From positions 434,001 through 498,000 of the forward strand of contig CANMDW010000002.1 in NCBI GenBank assembly GCA_947496705.1: DNA of 64,000 bases, written 5' to 3'. Within the stretch, counting starts at the first letter, position 1; each line of letters opens with the position of its first letter. The stretch is from an uncultured Aquimarina sp. GTDB taxonomy: Bacteria > Bacteroidota > Bacteroidia > Flavobacteriales > Flavobacteriaceae. The position numbers were made by a program, and so were the translations under genes. The notes below the pieces were generated by a model. It had not been told where the DNA came from. It saw only the letters and a list, made by a program, of their open reading frames with translations, and made no database searches. This document shows positions 52,361 through 61,352 of this stretch, in pieces.

Positions 52361-53650
52361 CTATTTCAACAGAAACTCCTTCAATTCTGAATATGTTTTT
52401 ATAGGAATACTTTTCTTTTCTTTATCCATCACTTTTTGGATTTGAGTTGGTATTTCTACCGAAACATCCAGGGTTTCCTCTACAATATCTAAAAACTTAA
52501 CAGGGTGTGCAGTTTCCAGAAATATACCATATTCACTACTGCTTAATGCTTGTTTTTTAAGACCCAAATAGCCTACAGCGCCATGTGGATCGGTTATATA
52601 TCCTGTTTTGGAAAAAACATGCTTCATAGCTTCTCTGGTTTGATCATCGTTAAAACTAAAGGCCGAAAAACTACTTTTCAGGTCTTTAAAATTATTATTA
52701 AATAGTTTTTGTATTCTGATAAAATTACTGGGATTACCAACATCCATAGCATTGGATATGGTAGCTTTAGATGGTTTTGGATCATATTTTTCGGTTTCCA
52801 GATATCGAACCACGGTATCATTACTATTGGTAGCTGCAATAAAATGCTTTACAGGCAATCCTAGTTTTTGGGCAACAATACCGGCACAAATATTTCCAAA
52901 ATTTCCGCTAGGCACAGAAAAAACAATATCTTTTCCTTTGTTTTTTACTTGTTTGTAAGCGAATAAAAAATAAAGTAGTTGTGGCAGCCATCTGGCAACA
53001 TTTATCGAATTGGCAGATGTTAATTGTTTATGATCGGTGATACTCGTATCTAAAAAAGCTGTTTTTACCATCTCCTGGCAATCATCAAATACTCCATCAA
53101 CTTCTAAAGCAGTAATATTTTTCCCCAGTGTGGTTAGCTGCTTTTCCTGTATTTCACTTACTTTTCCGGTGGGATACAGGATTACTACATCTACACCTTT
53201 TACGCCCAGAAATCCATTGGCAACTGCCCCGCCAGTATCTCCGGAGGTAGCTACCAAAACGGTGACATGATTTTCGTTATTCCTGTTAAAATACTCCAGG
53301 CAACGAGCCATAAAACGTGCTCCCACATCTTTAAAAGCCATAGTAGGGCCATGAAATAACTCTAGTGTTCCTATAGTATCATCAATTTGAATCACCGGGA
53401 AATCAAAGCTCAACACATCGGCAAGGATATCTCTTAGCACAGGTTCCGGGATTTCATCTCCCACAAATTGCCGAATCGCCTGATAGGCGATCTCTATAGT
53501 ATCCAGGTCTTCTATATGCTCAAAAAAAGAGTTGGGCAGGGGAGTTATCCTCTCAGGAAAGTACAGTCCGCGATCTGGGGCCAATCCTTTGATTACAGCT
53601 TCAGAGAAGCTTACATTGGGTGCGTTGTTGTTTAAACTATAATAGTGCAT
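52361..53650 (-). CDS. thrC: Threonine synthase
   Basis: PLP enzyme converting O-phosphohomoserine to threonine. 429 residues. The PLP lysine lies in FHGPTMAFKDVGARF near residues 104-118; the phosphate-binding loops are LVATSGDTGGAVANG near 137-151 and SVPSGNFGNICAG near 245-257. Yeast/E. coli-type long form. Last gene of thrA-thrB-Rid-thrC, 29 bases after the Rid gene. Confidence 0.96.
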   Translation of the reverse strand: MHYYSLNNNAPNVSFSEAVIKGLAPDRGLYFPERITPLPNSFFEHIEDLDTIEIAYQAIRQFVGDEIPEPVLRDILADVLSFDFPVIQIDDTIGTLELFHGPTMAFKDVGARFMARCLEYFNRNNENHVTVLVATSGDTGGAVANGFLGVKGVDVVILYPTGKVSEIQEKQLTTLGKNITALEVDGVFDDCQEMVKTAFLDTSITDHKQLTSANSINVARWLPQLLYFLFAYKQVKNKGKDIVFSVPSGNFGNICAGIVAQKLGLPVKHFIAATNSNDTVVRYLETEKYDPKPSKATISNAMDVGNPSNFIRIQKLFNNNFKDLKSSFSAFSFNDDQTREAMKHVFSKTGYITDPHGAVGYLGLKKQALSSSEYGIFLETAHPVKFLDIVEETLDVSVEIPTQIQKVMDKEKKSIPIKTYSELKEFLLK

Positions 53651-53679
53651 TATTTTTATATACTTTTCTGTGAACTCAT

Positions 53680-54042
53680 TTAAACGATTGCCGAAAATTC
53701 TATTTCTACCAACATTTCCGGCGAAATCAGTTTTGATACTTCAACCATAGTAGTTACAGGTCTTGTACTACCAAAAAATTCACCATGTGCTTTACCAATC
53801 AGTTCCCATTTAGAAATATCGGTACAGTACATTCTTGTTCTTATAACATGGCTCAAATCTGCGCCAACTTCTTTTAATGCTTTTTCTGCAATTTTGATGA
53901 TTGCTACGGTTTGTTCATATTCATTGGCTCCTTTGGCAGTCGTACCAGAGATTTCTATAGTATCACCGACTTTAATGGCCCTGGAGTATCCTACAATATC
54001 TTCCCAGGGAGCTCCTGTAGCTATTTTTTTGATTTTTTTCAT
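53680..54042 (-). CDS. Rid (YjgF/YER057c/UK114) family protein lacking the RidA arginine
   Basis: 120 residues, trimeric chorismate-mutase-like fold. Family residues are present, including IEISGTTAKG, RTRMYCTDIS and the C-terminal VEIEFSAIV. In RidA the enamine/imine deaminase arginine lies in PARS; here the aligned sequence is RPVTTMVEV, with Thr in place of Arg. It therefore resembles the Rid4-7 subfamilies and may not deaminate 2-aminoacrylate. It lies inside the threonine operon: it starts at the base following the thrB stop and ends 29 bases before thrC. Confidence 0.85.
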   Translation of the reverse strand: MKKIKKIATGAPWEDIVGYSRAIKVGDTIEISGTTAKGANEYEQTVAIIKIAEKALKEVGADLSHVIRTRMYCTDISKWELIGKAHGEFFGSTRPVTTMVEVSKLISPEMLVEIEFSAIV

Positions 54043-54969
54043 CTATTCATTAATTATTTTAATTCCATGATCATTAATTTTAGAAACATGAATATCAAAG
54101 TCAAGTCCTGTTTTATCGTATACTTTGCAGATGGCTTCTGCAACGGCATTTGCTGTTTCCATACCTTTGTTCAATGCAAAAATTGATGGTCCCGAACCAG
54201 AAATACCGCATCCTAATGCACCTTTTGCGATTGCCGCATCTTTTACCGCTTTAAACTCGGGGATTAAGATAGATCTCATTGGTTCTATGATGACATCTTC
54301 AAGGCTACGCCCAATAAGAGCATAATCTTCTGTGAATAATCCTGCTACAAGCCCACCGACATTTCCCCATTGCTGAATCGCTTGCCTCAGCTTAACATTA
54401 TGCCTGATAACCGATCTCGAATCTGAAGTTTTTACTTCGATCTGCGGATGAATCACGGTCATTACAAGATCTTTTGGGGTATGAAGCTTGATCACATCCA
54501 AAGGATTATAACTTCGCACCAAAGTAAAACCACCTGATAAAGCGGGAGCCACATTATCTGCATGAGCGTTACCACTTGCCAGTTTTTCCCCTTCCATTGC
54601 AAATTTTATAAGCTCATGCACCGTAAAAGGTTGGTCTAAAAGATGGTTCACAGCCCAAACGGCACCTGCGCTGCTGGCAGCACTGCTCCCGATACCGCTG
54701 CCGGCTTTAATTTTTTTGTAAATTTCTATCTCCACACCCACATCGTTACCATATGCAGCCAATAAAGCCTGTACTGCAACACCTGCAACATTCTTATGAG
54801 TCTCCATCGGAAGATTGGCTCCATCTATTCTGGTAATCTTCACTCCGGGTTCTGAGGTGAGTGTAATTACCATTTCATCTCCAACGGTATCCAGGCAACA
54901 TCCTAAGATATCAAATCCACAGGAAAGATTGGCAACTGTAGCAGGAGCAAATATTTTGATACTTTTCAT
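54043..54969 (-). CDS. thrB: Homoserine kinase
   Basis: GHMP kinase that phosphorylates homoserine. 308 residues. Signatures: FAPATVANLSCGFDILG (residues 6-22), the phosphate loop KIKAGSGIGSSAASSAGAV (about 86-104) and the C-terminal GCGISGSGPSIFAL (about 257-270). Second gene of the threonine operon, 58 bases after thrA, with no gap before the Rid gene. Confidence 0.96.
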   Translation of the reverse strand: MKSIKIFAPATVANLSCGFDILGCCLDTVGDEMVITLTSEPGVKITRIDGANLPMETHKNVAGVAVQALLAAYGNDVGVEIEIYKKIKAGSGIGSSAASSAGAVWAVNHLLDQPFTVHELIKFAMEGEKLASGNAHADNVAPALSGGFTLVRSYNPLDVIKLHTPKDLVMTVIHPQIEVKTSDSRSVIRHNVKLRQAIQQWGNVGGLVAGLFTEDYALIGRSLEDVIIEPMRSILIPEFKAVKDAAIAKGALGCGISGSGPSIFALNKGMETANAVAEAICKVYDKTGLDFDIHVSKINDHGIKIINE

Positions 54970-55027
54970 TACATAGTTTTGGTGTTACGTCATATTTTGT
55001 GTTTAACAGCCACGAATGCTACCCAAC

Positions 55028-57472
55028 TCATTTTTTTCCAATTCTGATGATATCTGCAAATATTCCTGAAGCAGTTACAGCGGCTCCGGCTCCGGCTCCT
55101 TTAACTATCAACGGCTGTTGTGGGTATCGATCTGTATAAAAAAGAACAATATTATCACTTCCTTCCAGGTTATAGAAAGGGTGACCTGCCGGTATATGCT
55201 GTAATCCTACTTTTGCTTTTCCATCTTCATACTGTGCTACATATTTTAAGCGACACTCCTTTCGGTTGGCTTCATCAAGAATTTCTTTAAAATGGTCTTC
55301 ATATTGCTGTAAAGATTCAAAAAAATCATCGACGTTATCAGTTTCCAGACTCTCTTTTGGCAGAAACGCTTCATTATCTATATGCTCCAGTTCCATTACT
55401 TTTCCACTCTCGCGGGCAAGGATCAGGATTTTACGGGCAACATCAACACCGCTTAGATCTATTTTGGGATCTGGTTCGGTATATCCTTCCTGCTGTGCTT
55501 GTTTTACAATATCATAAAAAGTAACTCCTTCTTTGTAATTATTAAATACAAAATTAAGGCTGCCAGATAAAACAGCTTGTATTTTATGAATAGTATCTCC
55601 TGAAGCTATTAAATTATTTAATGTATCGATGATTGGTAAACCTGCTCCCACATTGGTTTCATATAAAAACGAGGCACTGAACTTTCGGGACAGGCCCTGC
55701 AAGGCCGAGTAGTTAACATATTCATCGGCACAAGCAATCTTGTTACAGGTTACAACAGCCATACTTTCTGCAAGGTAATGCTTATACACTTTTGCAATAT
55801 CAGGATTGGCGGTATTATCCACAAAAATAGCATTACGAAGGTTCATTTCCTTTGCTTTGGTAAAGAACAATTCGGCATTGGCTTTTTCTCCCGAGGAAAG
55901 CTTTTCTTCCCAGGAGCCCAGCTGGATACCAGACTCGTTAAATACCATTTTTCTGGAATTGGAAATAGCCACCACTCTTATTTTTAAACGTAGTTTATCT
56001 TTAAGATAGTTTTTTTGCTGCTCGAGCTGCTCAAGCAACTTACTCCCCACATTTCCAACACCCGTAACAAATAGATTCAGTTGTTTGGTTTTTACTTCAA
56101 AGAATCGTTCGTGCAAAGTGTTCAGTGCTTTTTTGATATCTTTTTTCTCAATCACCACAGAAATATTCTTTTCTGAAGCTCCCTGGGCAATCGCTCTGAT
56201 ATTCACATTGTTTTTACCAAGGGTGCTAAACATTTTTCCGCTTAGTCCCTGATGGTGATACATATTATCTCCAACCAGCGCCACTATAGCGACATCATTT
56301 TCAATTTTTACTGCATCCAGTTTATGTTTTGAGATCTCGAATTCAAAAGCAGTATCCAGAATAGCTTTTGCTTTTTCTGCATCTGTTACTTCTACTGCAA
56401 GACAGATAGAATGTTCTGAAGAAGCTTGTGTAATTAGGATGACATTGATATTTTCTAAGAATAACGCTTCAAATAACCGTTTTGAAAACCCTGGAATCCC
56501 AACCATTCCACTTCCTTCCAATGAAATGATCGCAATATCATCAATATGACTGATACCGGTTACCGGTTTTTTTCTCTCTTCTACCTGCCGGGTAATATGC
56601 GTTCCCGGATCCTGAGGGTCAAATGTATTTTTAATTAGTATGGGAATATCTTTTTCCAGTACCGGATGGATAGTAGGAGGATAGATCACCTTAGCACCAA
56701 AGTGCGAAAGCTCCATAGCTTCCTGATACGAAATGTGACGTACCGGTTTTGCCTGTTTTACTAGTTTTGGATTGGCAGTATACATCCCGTTAACATCGGT
56801 CCAGATCTGTAATTCGTTTGCATCTACCGCTGCAGCAATAATGGCTGCGGTAAAATCTGAACCTCCTCTTCCTAGTGTTGTAGGTTCTCCCTCCTGTGTT
56901 CTGGCTACAAAACCGGGAAAAAGACTTACTCTATGGGTATTGTTGTTTATAAAAGTTGTGATTCTGCGATTGGTTTCTTTATAATCAACGGCAACTTTAG
57001 CATGTACTGTTTTGATAATAAAATCCTGTGAATCCTTCAATATAATATCCAATCCTTTTACTTTGCCAGCTTCGACAATAATATATGAGGAAAGCATCTC
57101 ACCAAACCCCGCAATAACTGCAGCGGTTTTAGTCGATAATTCACTTAATAAAAATACCCCTTCGCATAAGGATTCTAATTTGTTGAGTTCGGCTTTAACT
57201 TTGCTGATAATAGCACTTTGTGATACTACCGGAATCAGATCTTTTACAGCCTCAAGATGTCTTTTCTCGATTTCTGCCAGCGTGTTTTTATACCTTTCGT
57301 TGTTGGTAGCAGCCTCTTCACCGGCTTGTAAGAGTAAATCTGTAACCCCACCCAGAGCAGATACTACGATACATAAAGATTGTTTTTTTGACTGCTGCTG
57401 TATGATGTCTATAACACTTTCTATAGTAACAGCATTGGCAACCGAAGAACCTCCAAATTTCAGAACGTTCAT
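55028..57472 (-). CDS. thrA: Bifunctional aspartokinase / homoserine dehydrogenase
   Basis: 814 residues catalysing the first and third steps from aspartate to threonine. The aspartokinase domain is 1-290 (KFGGSSVANA at 5-14, FVARTQEGEPTTLGRGGSDFTA near 190-211); two ACT regulatory domains span about 310-455 (ISLEGSGMVGIPGFSKRLFEAL, VALVGDNMYHHQGLSGKMFS); the homoserine dehydrogenase is about 460-814 (LFVTGVGNVGSKLLEQL, YETNVGAGLPIIDTL, GAGAGAAVTASGIFADI). ACT domains imply feedback control by threonine. Transcription probably passes through the Thr/Ile-rich leader peptide at 57575-57685. Confidence 0.97.
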   Translation of the reverse strand: MNVLKFGGSSVANAVTIESVIDIIQQQSKKQSLCIVVSALGGVTDLLLQAGEEAATNNERYKNTLAEIEKRHLEAVKDLIPVVSQSAIISKVKAELNKLESLCEGVFLLSELSTKTAAVIAGFGEMLSSYIIVEAGKVKGLDIILKDSQDFIIKTVHAKVAVDYKETNRRITTFINNNTHRVSLFPGFVARTQEGEPTTLGRGGSDFTAAIIAAAVDANELQIWTDVNGMYTANPKLVKQAKPVRHISYQEAMELSHFGAKVIYPPTIHPVLEKDIPILIKNTFDPQDPGTHITRQVEERKKPVTGISHIDDIAIISLEGSGMVGIPGFSKRLFEALFLENINVILITQASSEHSICLAVEVTDAEKAKAILDTAFEFEISKHKLDAVKIENDVAIVALVGDNMYHHQGLSGKMFSTLGKNNVNIRAIAQGASEKNISVVIEKKDIKKALNTLHERFFEVKTKQLNLFVTGVGNVGSKLLEQLEQQKNYLKDKLRLKIRVVAISNSRKMVFNESGIQLGSWEEKLSSGEKANAELFFTKAKEMNLRNAIFVDNTANPDIAKVYKHYLAESMAVVTCNKIACADEYVNYSALQGLSRKFSASFLYETNVGAGLPIIDTLNNLIASGDTIHKIQAVLSGSLNFVFNNYKEGVTFYDIVKQAQQEGYTEPDPKIDLSGVDVARKILILARESGKVMELEHIDNEAFLPKESLETDNVDDFFESLQQYEDHFKEILDEANRKECRLKYVAQYEDGKAKVGLQHIPAGHPFYNLEGSDNIVLFYTDRYPQQPLIVKGAGAGAAVTASGIFADIIRIGKK

Positions 57473-57574
57473 ACTATATTTTTTAAAATTTAATTATTTT
57501 GACAGAGATTATTTTCGGTAGCTCTTTATCTTTCTATAAACTACGTACTTGTTACGGTGGTGATATATAAATAA

Positions 57575-57685
57575 TTAACCCCTAAGGGTAATAATAGCAA
57601 TAGTACGCGTAATAGAAGTACTCCCGGATACGGTAATCGTTCCTAAGGTAATCAACAAAGCCGAGATAAAAACGGTACTAATCAT
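57575..57685 (-). CDS. Threonine-operon leader peptide (putative attenuator)
   Basis: A 36-codon open frame 102 bases upstream of thrA on the same strand, starting MISTVFISALLITLGT and ending AIITLRG. It contains 8 threonines and 8 isoleucines (16 of 36 residues), with clusters such as TITVSGSTSITRT, like the Thr/Ile leader peptides that control thr operons in enterobacteria. A TACTTTTG -7 element ends 23 bases before its ATG. Possible RNA pairings: AGTAC/GTACT within the leader (Thr codons) and CGTACT with AGTACG just after its stop; also ACCC/GGGT at its end. I see no classical GC hairpin plus T-run, so the mechanism is open. Confidence 0.72.
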   Translation of the reverse strand: MISTVFISALLITLGTITVSGSTSITRTIAIITLRG

Positions 57686-57708
57686 TAGTTTGCTTTATAT
57701 TGGGATGT

Positions 57709-57716
57709 CAAAAGTA
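57709..57716 (-). promoter_or_regulatory. Promoter -7 element of thr operon
   Basis: Minus-strand TACTTTTG matches TAnnTTTG and precedes the leader-peptide ATG by 23 bases. Confidence 0.6.
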
Positions 57717-57832
57717 TAATTTTTTACTTTTAAAGAAAATAAAATTAACACCATCCTTAAACTTTTGTTAATTCAATAATTTAACTAGAGTTTGGTTACG
57801 AAATTCATAAAAAATATAGTAAGTACACCTCT

Positions 57833-59365
57833 ATGAAAATATTTTCTGCACAACAAATGCGAATGGCCGATGAAGCCACCATAGCGAATGAAAAAATCTC
57901 TTCTCTCGAATTGATGGAGCGGGCAGCTACAAAAATTTTTGATTTGATTCACAACAGATTGCAGGGCGCTCCCGTTCTTATTCATGTTTTTTGTGGTATT
58001 GGAAACAACGGGGGTGATGGTCTGGTTATTTCAAGATTGCTGGTAACACATGGATATCAAGTGAAAACCTATATCGTAAATTTCAGTGATAACCGGTCAA
58101 AGGATTTTTTGGCTAATTACGATCGCCTTAAAGAGATAGCTAAAGAATGGCCGATACAGCTTAAATCTGAAGAAGATTTTCCTGAAATTCAACCTCAGGA
58201 TATGGTAATTGATGCAATTTTTGGCGTTGGGTTAAACAGGCCTTTGGTATCCTGGGTGATTTCTTTGATAAAGCATATAAACAATTCAAAGAGCTTTACA
58301 CTTTCTGTAGATATGCCATCGGGTTTATATGCCGATAAAGGGCCAGATGATGTAGAAGGAGTTATTTTTGCTGCGGTGACAGTTACATTTCAATTACCCA
58401 AATTAGTGTTCTTTCTTCCTCAGACAGGCAGCTATACACAAGAGCTGGAAGTGATTGATATCGGACTGGATTCTGTTTTTCTGGCACAGCATTCGGGGGT
58501 TGGTGAATTAATAAATAAAGCTGAAGTACTGCCCCTGTATCGTTCCCGAAGTAAATTTAGTCATAAAGGCACCTATGGACATTGTGTATTGGTGGGAGGA
58601 AGTTATGGGAAGATAGGGAGTGTTGCACTGGCAACAAAAGCAGCATTGCGCACCGGGGCAGGTCTGGCAACGGCTTATATACCAGAATGTGGTTATGAGA
58701 CAGTTCAAACATCGGTTCCTGAAGCCATGGTAATTACCAATGACGACGATGAATTAGCAGAAATCCATCTCGATTTTGAACCCTCTGCAGTGGGAATCGG
58801 CATTGGATTAGGTACTGGTAAAAAAACCATAAAGGCTTTTGGTGAATTCTTAAAAAAGAATACTTCACAGCTTGTGATAGATGCCGACGGGATCAATATT
58901 ATGGCAAAACACCCCGAATTTCTGGAATATATTCCTGAGAAGACAATTTTAACACCACATCCAAAAGAGTTAGAACGCTTAATCGGGACCTGGAAAGATG
59001 ATTTTGACAAGATTGAAAAGGTAAAAGCATTCTCAAAACAACATCACTGTATTGTGATCATCAAAGGTGCTAATTCTATCACAATAGCAGGAGATCAGAT
59101 CTATGTAAACAATACCGGAAATCCCGGGATGGCTACAGCAGGTAGTGGCGATGTGCTTACCGGTATGATCACCGGTTTACTTTCGCAGGGCTATGATCCT
59201 TTGCATGCTGCTGTTTTTGGAGTGTATTTACATGGAAGTGCCGGTGATATCGCTGCCCGGAAAGTTGGTTTTGAAGCACTTATAGCAAGTGATATCATCT
59301 CACATATCGGAGCCTCATTTCTGGAATTATTTACAACCCCGGGCACAGCCAATGAGCAATCGTAA
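57833..59365 (+). CDS. nnr: Bifunctional NAD(P)HX epimerase / dehydratase
   Basis: 510 residues that repair hydrated NADH and NADPH. The N-terminal YjeF epimerase domain (about 1-215) shows FSAQQMRMADEATI, FCGIGNNGGDGLVISRLL near 50-67 and VIDAIFGVGLNRP near 123-135. The C-terminal ribokinase-like dehydratase (about 225-505) shows SHKGTYGHCVLVGGSYG, GIGIGLGTGKKT, DADGINIM, LTPHPKELERL and the ATP/ADP-binding NPGMATAGSGDVLTGMITGL. Both activities appear intact. Divergent from the thr operon. Confidence 0.95.
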   Translation: MKIFSAQQMRMADEATIANEKISSLELMERAATKIFDLIHNRLQGAPVLIHVFCGIGNNGGDGLVISRLLVTHGYQVKTYIVNFSDNRSKDFLANYDRLKEIAKEWPIQLKSEEDFPEIQPQDMVIDAIFGVGLNRPLVSWVISLIKHINNSKSFTLSVDMPSGLYADKGPDDVEGVIFAAVTVTFQLPKLVFFLPQTGSYTQELEVIDIGLDSVFLAQHSGVGELINKAEVLPLYRSRSKFSHKGTYGHCVLVGGSYGKIGSVALATKAALRTGAGLATAYIPECGYETVQTSVPEAMVITNDDDELAEIHLDFEPSAVGIGIGLGTGKKTIKAFGEFLKKNTSQLVIDADGINIMAKHPEFLEYIPEKTILTPHPKELERLIGTWKDDFDKIEKVKAFSKQHHCIVIIKGANSITIAGDQIYVNNTGNPGMATAGSGDVLTGMITGLLSQGYDPLHAAVFGVYLHGSAGDIAARKVGFEALIASDIISHIGASFLELFTTPGTANEQS

Positions 59366-59463
59366 ATACAGAAGTATTTTAACTAAAAATAAACTGCTTT
59401 GTCACAATTTCGCAGGCTTTTTTGAGTTATTTCTTTTAATAATTATTATAACAAAAAAGCAAA

Positions 59464-60345
59464 ATGATGACAAGAAAGATTTTAATTTTAACAAGCCTAT
59501 GTATGGCAGTACTATTCCCTTCGTGTTCTAGTGATGACGGGCCACCTGTAGCCAGGATGCAATTAGATACTATTGGATTGCAAACGCTTACCGGCGGTAC
59601 AACCTATCAGGGTTGGCTTATCGTGGATGGACAACCCAAACCTACTGCAAGGTTTACAAATCCTACAGGAATAGTTAATTTAGACGTATTGGCATCAGAT
59701 GCCGAAGATGCTACACAGTTTGTACTTACTATAGAGCCTGTAGGAGATGCAGATAACATACCTTCTAATGCTAAGATATTAACAGGTGATTTTAGTGGTA
59801 CCGCAGCACAGCTTAGTTTTCAACCGGTTGTAGCTGACCTTTCTACTACATCGGGGCAGTTTTTCTTAGCTACCCCTACGGATAACGCTAATGGTGTCGA
59901 TAATGATAATGATGAATTTGGGGTATGGTTTATGGATGGTGCTAATGCTCCTGGTTTGGTTTTGCCAGACCTTGCCAGTGGGTGGAAATATGAAGGATGG
60001 GTAAAATTTGATAATATTACTTTATCTACGGGTACTTTTTCTAAAGTTGATGTGACCGATGATGGAAATTTCTTTAAAGGCTCAGGAGGAGAAGTTCCTG
60101 GTTTTCCCGGAGAGGACTTTCTTGTGATACCGAGTCAGATTCCTTTAACCGGGATTACTATGCCGGCTTCTGTAGCCAGTAAAAAGGTAATAATTACCGT
60201 AGAACCCTACCAGGATAATGATCCCGCACCATTTTTTATAGAACCGCTTAGTGGCACTGCAGGAATAACAACCGGACCCGATAACCCGGTGATGATGATT
60301 TCAAACACTGCTGTTCCTTCGGGACAAATTACCAGACCGAATTAG
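59464..60345 (+). CDS. Lipoprotein with two RskA-like repeats
   Basis: 293 residues, lipobox LFPSC followed by SSDDG. The mature protein contains two related halves: the first has YQGWLIVDGQPKPTARF and FVLTIEPVGDADNIPSNAKIL, the second YEGWVKFDNITLSTGTFSKV and VIITVEPYQDNDPAPFFIEPL. The EP-x-DNxPxP pattern resembles the C-terminal domain of anti-sigma-K factor RskA, here duplicated, exported and without a sigma-binding region. The start could be the second ATG (59467). Function unknown. A stem-loop terminator follows. Confidence 0.7.
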   Translation: MMTRKILILTSLCMAVLFPSCSSDDGPPVARMQLDTIGLQTLTGGTTYQGWLIVDGQPKPTARFTNPTGIVNLDVLASDAEDATQFVLTIEPVGDADNIPSNAKILTGDFSGTAAQLSFQPVVADLSTTSGQFFLATPTDNANGVDNDNDEFGVWFMDGANAPGLVLPDLASGWKYEGWVKFDNITLSTGTFSKVDVTDDGNFFKGSGGEVPGFPGEDFLVIPSQIPLTGITMPASVASKKVIITVEPYQDNDPAPFFIEPLSGTAGITTGPDNPVMMISNTAVPSGQITRPN

Positions 60346-60371
60346 TGTAATGTGTATAGAAACCTTTTAAG

Positions 60372-60403
60372 AACTTCCGCTTTTATTGGCGGGGGAGTTT
60401 TTT
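60372..60403. terminator. Terminator between convergent genes
   Basis: AACTTCCGC pairs with GCGGGGGAGTT with a small bulge, followed by a T6 run on the plus strand. Serves the lipoprotein at 59464. Confidence 0.6.
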
Positions 60404-60410
60404 GTTGGTG

Positions 60411-61352
60411 TTATTCTTGCTCAAAAGAAAGCAGGAAAAATCCTTTAAATAGTTTTTCTGCCTTTTTTCTTTCTGCTTCAGAAATAGGATTATGATCCAA
60501 AATCAATCCTGCCAATGGATACCTCTCGGTTTCATATACTTCCGGAATCGTCTGGATGTTATTATTGTTGATATGTACCATAAATAAAGAGCGCATAGTA
60601 GTGAAAACTTCCGGTAATTCCTGAAATTGATTATGTCCTGCATGAATCACCCAGGTTTTTCTCATTCCGGCCATTTCATAGGGTAATGTTTTCAAGCGAT
60701 TGTATTCCAGATAGAAATAATGTACCTGATTTAGGTTTTCTATCGTTTTTGGCAGCGCTTCCAGATCGTTATGATCAAGCCAGAGCGAATAAAGATTGGG
60801 TAACTTACCCAAAAGCTTGTAGCTATTTTCATCGTGTAGGGCATTATATGACAAATTCAGGTCTTTTATCGATGCCACCTCTACAATAGCGTCAGGAAGT
60901 TCTTTGATATTATTTCCTTTTAGACTTAAAAACTCTATAGGAAGCTTTGCAAGAAGGCCGAAAGTATGCTCAAGATCCAAATTTGGATTGTATGCCAGTG
61001 ATAGTTGCTTTAGATTAGAAAATTGCAGGATTGATTCTGGTAATTGAATGATACCCAGGCTGTCTAAACTGAGTACTTCAAGGGTATTGGCATTTTTTAG
61101 CTTTTGAAATACTTTATCCAGATCGATACCTTCATTGTTACTTAAATTCAATGCTTTAAGATCTTTTAATGCTGAAATTGATTCAGGTACCGAATCCAGC
61201 TGTTGCAGACTCAGGTCCAGCCGATATACCTTTGAAGTTTCCACTTCAGGAATAGCAGTAAAGGTATTACTATAGAATGTTGTATAGGTATTACAGCTAC
61301 TATGTACGATTGTTAATGCTATTATTATATATGTACACCATCTTCTATTCAT
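60411..61352 (-). CDS. Leucine-rich-repeat lipoprotein
   Basis: About 313 residues. The start MNRRWCTYIIIALTIVHSSC gives a signal with lipobox VHSSC and overlaps the stop of the preceding gene by 8 bases (ATGAATAG); an upstream ATG at 61376 is possible but less likely. Around nine leucine-rich repeats follow (LKALNLSNNEGIDL, LEVLSLDSLGIIQLP, IKDLNLSYNALHD, LYSLWLDHNDLEALP, VHYFYLEYNRLKTLP). LRR surfaces bind proteins; the partner is unknown. Third gene after xerD in a minus-strand series. Confidence 0.82.
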   Translation of the reverse strand: MNRRWCTYIIIALTIVHSSCNTYTTFYSNTFTAIPEVETSKVYRLDLSLQQLDSVPESISALKDLKALNLSNNEGIDLDKVFQKLKNANTLEVLSLDSLGIIQLPESILQFSNLKQLSLAYNPNLDLEHTFGLLAKLPIEFLSLKGNNIKELPDAIVEVASIKDLNLSYNALHDENSYKLLGKLPNLYSLWLDHNDLEALPKTIENLNQVHYFYLEYNRLKTLPYEMAGMRKTWVIHAGHNQFQELPEVFTTMRSLFMVHINNNNIQTIPEVYETERYPLAGLILDHNPISEAERKKAEKLFKGFFLLSFEQE

